DNA of 53,742 bases from an uncultured Saprospiraceae bacterium (lineage in GTDB: Bacteria > Bacteroidota > Bacteroidia > Chitinophagales > Saprospiraceae): contig CALMSO010000107.1 in the NCBI GenBank assembly GCA_937872385.1, positions 1-53,742 on the forward strand, written 5' to 3'. Every line of letters begins with the position of its first letter. Position 1 is the stretch's first letter. The notes below the pieces were generated by a model, which was not told the DNA's origin, searched no databases, and saw nothing but the letters and a program-made list of their open reading frames with translations. Below are positions 49,101-53,742 of the stretch, piece after piece. Made by a program: the position numbers and the translations under genes.

Positions 49101-49371
49101 TTTCAAACGAAAGTTCGAGGATGTTGCTCATATTCAGGATATTGCCATAGAAGCCGGGCTGGGTATTGATGACATTATTCGCGGTGTTATCATGGATAAT
49201 GGGGCGCCAAAAGTAGATTGGGCAAATAAGTTTGAGGGGCAAATCCAAATCGCTATTGGAGATTTTCTGATTGATGAGGTGAGAGACAAACACGAACTGC
49301 CACTGAGCTTTGGAGATATTGACGAAATCGTAGCGCAGTGCATGAGCATTGCCGAAAAGAGATACCGATAA
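46156..49371 (+). CDS. hsdR: Type I restriction endonuclease/translocase subunit HsdR
   Basis: 1071 residues. PD-(D/E)xK nuclease near 150-172 (R-P-D-I-V-L-F then A-V-I-E-C-K-R-P), helicase domain with Walker A H-T-Q-G-S-G-K-S near 345-352, D-E-G-H near 450, motif III A-F-T-G-T-P-L, and motif VI Q-A-I-A-R-V-N-R. Uses ATP to translocate DNA and cut far from the target. Full length, no frameshift. Separated from hsdS by the cargo genes and a terminator, so probably transcribed on its own. Confidence 0.96.
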   Translation: MKRPSFREDHISQIPALQMLQKLGYTYLGPAEALAQRGGKTSGVLLEGILETQLRSLNSIQYKGQSYPFSDANITTAIHALRSVPLPEGLVSANAYAYDLLTLGKALEQSIEGDKKSYTLQYINWREWDKNVFHVTEEFRVMRTGSQEHYRPDIVLFVNGIPLAVIECKRPDLKDGIRQAISQHLRNQQEDGIRPLFAYSQLLLSLATNNAGYGTTATEEAFWAKWEEQHPDRAAEAAFAAKLSQLKQQALDEAQQNELFAERYGYVRHYFEQLSAGPLTVTEQDRYLYCLCRPERLLHLTFNYIVFDSGTKKIARYQQFFAIRKSMQRVRVLENGKRQGGVIWHTQGSGKSLTMVMLAQALAMDKAIRNPKIVIVTDRVDLDDQIYGTFQKCQIPVLQAKTGKDLVELLASKSDAVITTIINKFETAVKQIKRPFESPDIFVLVDEGHRTQYGTFNVSMEKVFPNACFLAFTGTPLSKKEKNTARKFGGIIDAYTVHRAVEDGAVVPLLYEGRHAIQQVDENPIDAYFQMISEPLNDYQRADMKKKFSRADQLNVADQKIYCIAWDISRHFPDFVAGSDWKGQLVCQSKSAAIRYKRYLDEIGKVTTEIIMSPPDMREGEDSAYTETSDEVKRFWKHMMDKHSTPKKYEYSVINGFKYDVHPQIIIVVDKLLTGFDVPRNAVLYITRSLREHTLLQAIARVNRVHPGKDFGYVIDYYGVLRELDEALKTFSSYDELERQDLEATFTDVNKELEKLPQVHSELWDFFKTVPNKYDEPAYENVLRDEAIRVQFYDKLSVYARLLKLALATLAWNKRTPEKTIERYKYDLGFFAKLRNSVRQRYADVVDYKSYEDQIQKLIDKHVTSHQVDKITELVNIFDTEKFEQEVERVVGAAAQADTIAHRTAKHIHEKMEEDPAFYKRFSEMLKETIRAYDERRISEAEYLKTVKEIQQAVINRTGSGIPVVLQERLIAQAFYGVSYEFFKRKFEDVAHIQDIAIEAGLGIDDIIRGVIMDNGAPKVDWANKFEGQIQIAIGDFLIDEVRDKHELPLSFGDIDEIVAQCMSIAEKRYR

Positions 49372-49376
49372 CGGAT

Positions 49377-50075
49377 ATGAGCATTGAACGCATTCAATTT
49401 GGCAGCCGGGAGATTACCTTTGAACTGATCTTTCAGAAGCGCAAAACACTTGGTATTACGGTGCATCCCAGCCGAGAAGTGACGGTGAAAGCGCCGTTGG
49501 ATGCCCCGTTGGAGAAGATTAAAACATTGGTAAAAAAGCGCGCCCCCTGGATTCTTAAACAACAAAGCTACTTTTTGTCTTTCGAGCCCTTGAGTCCGCC
49601 CAGACGCTATGTGAGCGGCGAGACGCACTTGTATTTGGGTAAGCAATACCGATTGAAAATTTATGCGTCCGATCAGGAAAGTGTAAAGCTGAAACGGGGT
49701 TTTCTGGAAGTATATGCAACCGGTGATTCGGATGTAAAAACCCTGGTTCAGGATTGGTACCGTCGGCACGCTATGGTAAAATTTGCAGCGTATGCGGAGC
49801 CCTGGATTGAGCGGTTCCGGCGGTACGGCGTAATGCCCTCGGAAATGATCGTCAAACCAATGGAAAAGCGCTGGGGAAGCTGCACCCCCAAAGGGCGGAT
49901 CATCCTCAACACAGAATTGATTCAAGCGCCGCGTGGCTGCATCGAATACGTCCTTGTCCACGAGCTTTGCCATTTGGTGCACCACAACCACAGCCGGGCT
50001 TTTTTTGATCTGCAAACCCGCGAAATGCCGGACTGGGAAAGGTGGAAAGATCGGTTGGAACGATTTTTAGCGTAG
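49377..50075 (+). CDS. YgjP-like (DUF45) zinc metallopeptidase
   Basis: 232 residues starting at 49377, 5 bases after the hsdR stop. The C-terminal catalytic domain has R-W-G-S-C near 164, then V-H-E-L-C-H-L-V-H-H-N-H-S with the H-E-x-x-H at 195-199, and D-W-E-R-W. This family commonly sits at the end of type I RM operons; the substrate is unknown, and proteolytic control of HsdR has been a recurring idea. An upstream in-frame start would overlap hsdR and lacks support. Confidence 0.9.
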   Translation: MSIERIQFGSREITFELIFQKRKTLGITVHPSREVTVKAPLDAPLEKIKTLVKKRAPWILKQQSYFLSFEPLSPPRRYVSGETHLYLGKQYRLKIYASDQESVKLKRGFLEVYATGDSDVKTLVQDWYRRHAMVKFAAYAEPWIERFRRYGVMPSEMIVKPMEKRWGSCTPKGRIILNTELIQAPRGCIEYVLVHELCHLVHHNHSRAFFDLQTREMPDWERWKDRLERFLA

Positions 50076-50096
50076 TAATATAACATTTGTGCAATT

Positions 50097-50939
50097 ATGA
50101 TGCCCATTCAATTTGCGAATGCCTCGGTGCAGGTTTTTGAAAGTGCTTTGTACCGAACCACAACGACGGTTTTGCAAACGCCCGACCTGGTGCTGGTGGT
50201 AGATCCTAACTGGCTGCCAGAGGAGGTTTATACCATCCGCCGATATGTGACCCAAATTCGGGGTGAACGTCCTTTATATCTGCTATTTACACATGCAGAT
50301 TACGACCATATTGTTGGCTATCGGGCTTTTCCTGAAGCGACGGTTATCGCCTCGGAATACCTTGCTACGCGCCCCGACCGGCAGGCATTGTTACAGCAGG
50401 TGCGCGACTGGGATGAGCGCCGCTACATCATTCGGGATTATCCATTGGCCTATCCGGAGGTGGACATCGTAGCGCAGCACGACGGGCAAGTACTTCAGAT
50501 CGGGGGCACGCGCTTAGCGTTTTGGCTGGCGCCTGGGCATACGCCCGACGGGCTTTTTACTATCGTTTCATGGGCTGGTGCAAATATTTGGTTACCAGGA
50601 GATTATCTATCCAATATCGAATTTCCATTTATTACGCACAGCAGTAAAGCTTATGAAGCAACATTACACAAAATCAAGGCGGCGCTGCCCGGCTGGAGCG
50701 CACAGAGTTTGTTGGTGCCCGGCCACGGCGACGTCACCACGGCGGCCGAAGAGGTGTTGCAACGCATCCAAGAAGCGGCTAATTACATTCAACAGCTACG
50801 CGCAACGGTACAATCCGGTCAGCCTTTTGATATCGAGGCACTCTGGCAGCGCTACGCTTTTCGCAAAGGCATGGAAGCCGAGCACACGCGCAATTTGGAT
50901 CTGATGCGGCGAGAATATGCGGCCGCACAGGCGAGTTGA
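50097..50939 (+). CDS. MBL-fold metallo-hydrolase
   Basis: 280 residues with T-H-A-D-Y-D-H (variant H-x-D-x-D-H metal site, first ligand position His near 68), G-H-T-P near 156 and P-G-H-G-D near 203. Typical of small MBL hydrolases that cut esters, lactones or thioesters; substrate unknown. Starts 21 bases after the YgjP gene with ATG-ATG (50097/50100). It may share the transcript, though its composition is more like the housekeeping genes. Confidence 0.85.
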   Translation: MMPIQFANASVQVFESALYRTTTTVLQTPDLVLVVDPNWLPEEVYTIRRYVTQIRGERPLYLLFTHADYDHIVGYRAFPEATVIASEYLATRPDRQALLQQVRDWDERRYIIRDYPLAYPEVDIVAQHDGQVLQIGGTRLAFWLAPGHTPDGLFTIVSWAGANIWLPGDYLSNIEFPFITHSSKAYEATLHKIKAALPGWSAQSLLVPGHGDVTTAAEEVLQRIQEAANYIQQLRATVQSGQPFDIEALWQRYAFRKGMEAEHTRNLDLMRREYAAAQAS

Positions 50940-51191
50940 TCATGCATAAATTACCTTTTTGCTACAATAAACACCGGGACATAATTATTTTAAGTACAAA
51001 AATATAAATTACTGTTTATCAAACACATAAACATTCAACCGAATAACAATTAATAAATAATAACATCGCCTTACTTAATAAATTTCTTATCAATTTATTA
51101 CATTGCAAAAAATATTACAAACCAGCACGCGTACAGCCGTATTATAATGCAAAAAATAAAAAAACGCATGACAATGCAGCCAAAAGCGGCG

Positions 51192-51199
51192 TACATTTG
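51192..51199 (+). promoter_or_regulatory. TACATTTG -7 box for rluD
   Basis: Consensus -7 match in the 316-base gap 50940-51255. No clear -33 box. The rest of the gap is AT-rich with no gene recognised, including a TATTTTTG on the minus strand near 50997-51004. Confidence 0.45.
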
Positions 51200-51255
51200 T
51201 TTATTGCACAACAAACTTTTCTCCGGTAGCCCCGGTCCAGAAAAAATTACAGCGA

Positions 51256-52353
51256 ATGCAGGAAGATAAGGACAGACCATACGACGATGCCAATTCTGAT
51301 GAATTTTATGATCAGTACGACATTCACGTGGATGCGAAGCAGTCGCCTGTCCGGATTGACAAGTTTTTGATGGATCGTATTGAAAAAGCGACCCGCAATC
51401 GTATTCAAAATGCGATCAAGTCCGGTTCTATTTTAGTAGATAATAAGGAGGTAAAGCCCAATTTCAAGGTAAAGCCGGGGCAAACCATTTCGGTGGTCAT
51501 ACCGCGGCCACCGGGTGAGGGCGCGGGGGTGGTGCCGCAGCGCATTCCGTTGGATATTCGTTATGAAGACGATGATTTGATGGTGATCCACAAGCCCGCA
51601 GGGATGGTGGTGCATCCGGGCGTTGGGCATTATCGAGGCACCTTAGTCAATGCCTTGGCGTATTATTTTGGCACGCGCGATATGCCGGTGATGGAGGGCA
51701 ATTATCAAGATCGCTTAGGGTTGGTACACCGTATTGATAAGAATACTTCGGGTTTGTTGGTCATCGCCAAGAGTGATTATGCTATGAGTCATTTAGCCCG
51801 GCAGTTTTTTAATCATACTATCGAGCGTACTTATTATGCCTTGGTGTGGGGTGAGCCTGCCGAGGACGCGGGCACTATTCGTGGCAATGTAGGGCGGCAT
51901 CCGCGGTTTCGGCACTTATTTACGGTCTTCCCGGAGGGCGAAGGAGGTAAATGGGCGGTGACACATTATAAAGTGTTAGAGCGGATGTATTATGTAAGTT
52001 TAGTACAATGTAATTTAGAAACCGGGCGTACGCATCAAATTCGGGTGCATATGCAGCATATTGGGCATCCTTTGTTTAATGACGAGCGCTATGGTGGCGA
52101 CCGCATTGTAAAGGGCACGATTTTTTCAAAGTATAAATTATTTGTTGAAAATATGTTTACGATTATGCCCCGTCATGCCTTGCACGCCCGATCGCTGGGT
52201 TTTGTGCACCCAACTACGGGCAAGGAGATGTATTTTGAAGCTGATTTGCCACAAGATTTTCACAATGCTTTGACCGAATGGCGGCAGTATATTGAAGGGC
52301 GCAAGGCAGCATTAGATAAGAATGTAAAGGAATGGCAACAAACCAACCAATGA
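51256..52353 (+). CDS. rluD: RluA-family 23S rRNA pseudouridine synthase (RluD-like)
   Basis: 365 residues. An N-terminal acidic stretch, an S4 RNA-binding domain (about 30-100, R-I-D-K-F-L then I-L-V-D-N-K-E-V-K-P), and the RluA catalytic domain with V-H-R-I-D-K-N-T-S-G carrying catalytic Asp161, plus L-E-T-G-R-T-H-Q-I-R-V-H. RluD modifies helix 69 of 23S rRNA; distinguishing RluD from RluC-like members needs a tree. Its stop overlaps the next start by ATGA. Confidence 0.92.
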   Translation: MQEDKDRPYDDANSDEFYDQYDIHVDAKQSPVRIDKFLMDRIEKATRNRIQNAIKSGSILVDNKEVKPNFKVKPGQTISVVIPRPPGEGAGVVPQRIPLDIRYEDDDLMVIHKPAGMVVHPGVGHYRGTLVNALAYYFGTRDMPVMEGNYQDRLGLVHRIDKNTSGLLVIAKSDYAMSHLARQFFNHTIERTYYALVWGEPAEDAGTIRGNVGRHPRFRHLFTVFPEGEGGKWAVTHYKVLERMYYVSLVQCNLETGRTHQIRVHMQHIGHPLFNDERYGGDRIVKGTIFSKYKLFVENMFTIMPRHALHARSLGFVHPTTGKEMYFEADLPQDFHNALTEWRQYIEGRKAALDKNVKEWQQTNQ

Positions 52354-53366
52354 AACTCGCTGAGCGTGTGTCAGTTATGGCGCAGTTAGGCGCGCACCTG
52401 CAAGGCACGGACGAATATCTTCAGGCGGTGATGCACCGTACTTATTTTCACAACAAATGGTTTACCATCGAGCAGCAGACGCAGGCGCTACGGGCCATTG
52501 CTGATTCGTTTCTCGCCGAAGATAAGCTACAACAATGGCTTCAGTATTATCATATTGATGATAACATTGAGCCGCAAACGGTGGGATTAGTGCTGGCTGG
52601 CAATATTCCTTTAGTCGGTTTTCATGATGTGCTTTGTGTATTTATGGCCGGGCATCGGGCTATGATTAAACTATCGGATAAAGATGCGTATTTGTTACCG
52701 TATTTATTTACTTTATTACAAAATTTTGATGCGCGTACCGGTTTTTATTTCAATGTAGTGGATTTTCTCAAAGGCTATAATGCGGTTATTGCAACCGGAA
52801 GTAATAACTCGGCGCGTTATTTTGAAACGTATTTTGGAAAGGTGCCGCATATTATTCGCCGCAATCGCAATGCCGTAGCGGTGCTTACCGGTGCAGAAAC
52901 AAGCGATGAACTGTTGGCGCTGGGGCAGGATATTTTTCAATATTATGGATTGGGCTGCCGCAATGTATCAAAAATTTATGTGCCGCGCGGTTATGATTTT
53001 ACACCCTTGCTCGAAGCTTTACATACTTTTCGGGAAATTATTCTAAACGAAAAGTATAAAAATAATTTTGATTATAATTATGCACTTTATATTTTGAATA
53101 AAAGGCCCCATTTAGCAAATGGCTGCATTATTTTAACAGAAGATACTTCGCTCCAGTCGCGCATTGCAGGCTTGCATTATGAATATTATGATAATCTCGC
53201 CTCGGTTGCCCAACATCTCGAAGCGGCAACGGATGCCATTCAATGTGTAGCGGCTCGTCCCAATGTGCTGTCCATCAATACATTACCTTTCGGGAAAACC
53301 CAGCAGCCGGCATTGTGGGACTACGCAGATGGCGTGGATACTATGCAGTTTTTATTGTCGCTGTGA
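52350..53366 (+). CDS. Acyl-CoA reductase (LuxC-like)
   Basis: 338 residues. Matches the Bacteroidota acyl-CoA reductase family: L-V-L-A-G-N-I-P-L-V-G-F-H-D, then V-I-A-T-G-S-N-N-S-A-R-Y-F, and the nucleophile segment Y-G-L-G-C-R-N-V-S-K with the presumed catalytic Cys. It reduces acyl-CoA to aldehyde in fatty aldehyde or wax routes; the partner enzymes are not in the window. ATG 52350 is preferred (ATGA overlap with rluD); ATG 52332 would add 6 residues. Confidence 0.88.
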   Translation: MKLAERVSVMAQLGAHLQGTDEYLQAVMHRTYFHNKWFTIEQQTQALRAIADSFLAEDKLQQWLQYYHIDDNIEPQTVGLVLAGNIPLVGFHDVLCVFMAGHRAMIKLSDKDAYLLPYLFTLLQNFDARTGFYFNVVDFLKGYNAVIATGSNNSARYFETYFGKVPHIIRRNRNAVAVLTGAETSDELLALGQDIFQYYGLGCRNVSKIYVPRGYDFTPLLEALHTFREIILNEKYKNNFDYNYALYILNKRPHLANGCIILTEDTSLQSRIAGLHYEYYDNLASVAQHLEAATDAIQCVAARPNVLSINTLPFGKTQQPALWDYADGVDTMQFLLSL

Positions 53367-53451
53367 TGTAATAGGATATTCGCTATTTTGACTGCTTTTG
53401 TGTAATTACCTAAATTGCAAATCATAAAAAACTTACCGCTATCAGCACTTA

Positions 53452-53554
53452 TACTGTTTTCAGTTGGAAATGACGTATTTGTTTGTGTTTAAAACTCTGG
53501 TTTTCAACACCTTAAAAAATCGTAAATCGGACTTCGTAAATCGTAAATAGTATT
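53452..53554 (+). repeat. Dispersed intergenic repeat, copy C
   Basis: Third copy of the ~105-base element (see 30506 and 33115), again ending in AAATCGTAAATCGGACTTCG units and followed at 53567-53590 by a gcgaacagcaagtag tract. It occupies the 376-base gap after the acyl-CoA reductase. Confidence 0.8.
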
Positions 53555-53650
53555 ACTTTGTAAAAAGCGAACAGCAAGTAGTGAAAGGCGTATATTTTAT
53601 TTTACAAAACATATGTCCCATTTTATTGAAATCCGTATAGTCATTATCAT

Positions 53651-53684
53651 AAAAAAGCGGGTGGAAGAATGCTCTTCCACCCGC
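53651..53684 (-). terminator. Strong minus-strand intrinsic terminator
   Basis: Perfect 12-bp stem (arms 53684-53673 and 53668-53657, 4-base loop) followed on the minus strand by six T. Ends the gene that enters from the right edge. Confidence 0.9.
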
Positions 53685-53716
53685 TTCGGCGTTATATTAC
53701 GTTTATGCTTTGGCGC

Positions 53717-53742
53717 TTATTCGGTGCGCACCATTTTTCTGG
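53717..53742 (-). CDS. 3' end of a minus-strand gene running off the window
   Basis: Only the last seven codons are visible: R-K-M-V-R-T-E and a TAA at 53719-53717, 33 bases before the strong terminator. The frame is inferred from the terminator; the protein cannot be identified. Confidence 0.4.

Noticed and set aside
38968..50100. RM island as an element integrated into tRNA-Arg(TCT)
   Set aside because: No integrase gene and no direct repeat of the tRNA 3' end (attL/attR) was seen on the far side of the island.
1..53742. CRISPR array
   Set aside because: The repeats seen are short degenerate tandem units or dispersed copies; none shows regular repeat-spacer alternation, and no cas gene is present.

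Overview
The window looks like chromosome of a Bacteroidota bacterium, most likely the Saprospiria/Lewinella-Haliscomenobacter side, though the class is only a guess. Supporting signs are many TAnnTTTG-type -7 boxes (several with a TTG/TTTG box 16-21 bases upstream), an absence of obvious Shine-Dalgarno sites, a type IX secretion C-terminal domain, a bacillithiol deacetylase (BshB1), TlpA/DUF4369 thioredoxins, a PorT-like barrel and a PhnP-like hydrolase. Housekeeping stretches are fairly GC-rich and carry tight ATGA overlaps; the accessory stretches at 1.2-6.3 kb, 9.4-13.1 kb and parts of 42.5-46 kb are visibly AT-richer.

Left part (1-6.35 kb): the remains of a double-glycine peptide locus. 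In order it has a broken C39 peptidase start, a small HTH regulator, a 67-residue precursor with an LxxVxGG leader, a secreted DUF6624 protein, a 58-codon stub that resembles the N-terminus of an ATP-grasp peptide maturase (grasp-with-spasm type), two intact secreted TlpA-like thioredoxins, a small secreted protein, and a third TlpA-type protein cut off before its thioredoxin fold. The export peptidase and putative maturase are broken while precursor, regulator and redox proteins remain. Next come a SNF2 helicase (6.3-9.2 kb, TTG start) and three secreted proteins of unknown function (9.4-13.1 kb), two of which share an exact 443-bp 3' block including downstream palindromic repeats.

Middle (13-39 kb): mostly ordinary genes. 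They include a TetR/DUF1684 pair, a CPA2 antiporter, an ABC metal permease fused to a complete DtxR/MntR-like repressor, a TrkA/RCK protein, a purple-acid-phosphatase-like enzyme, glyA, bshB1, an EI24/CysZ-like membrane protein, rimM, a degenerate GH13-like T9SS-secreted protein, PhnP-like hydrolase, Ppx/GppA phosphatase, and two tRNA-Arg genes (CCT and TCT). A roughly 1.1-kb non-coding stretch (19.64-20.79 kb) carries four minus-strand terminator-like hairpins behind one good minus-strand promoter.

Right part (39.3-50.1 kb): a type I restriction-modification island with two small unknown proteins, a promoter flanked by palindromes, a solitary half-HsdS, HsdM, a RhuM-family protein, a two-TRD HsdS, a DUF3800 protein, a possible BECR-fold nuclease, HsdR and a YgjP-like metalloprotease. 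HsdS shows a base-composition mosaic suggesting swapped target-recognition domains. The window ends with an MBL hydrolase, an RluD-like pseudouridine synthase overlapping an acyl-CoA reductase, a third copy of a dispersed intergenic repeat, and a minus-strand terminator that closes a gene lying beyond the edge.
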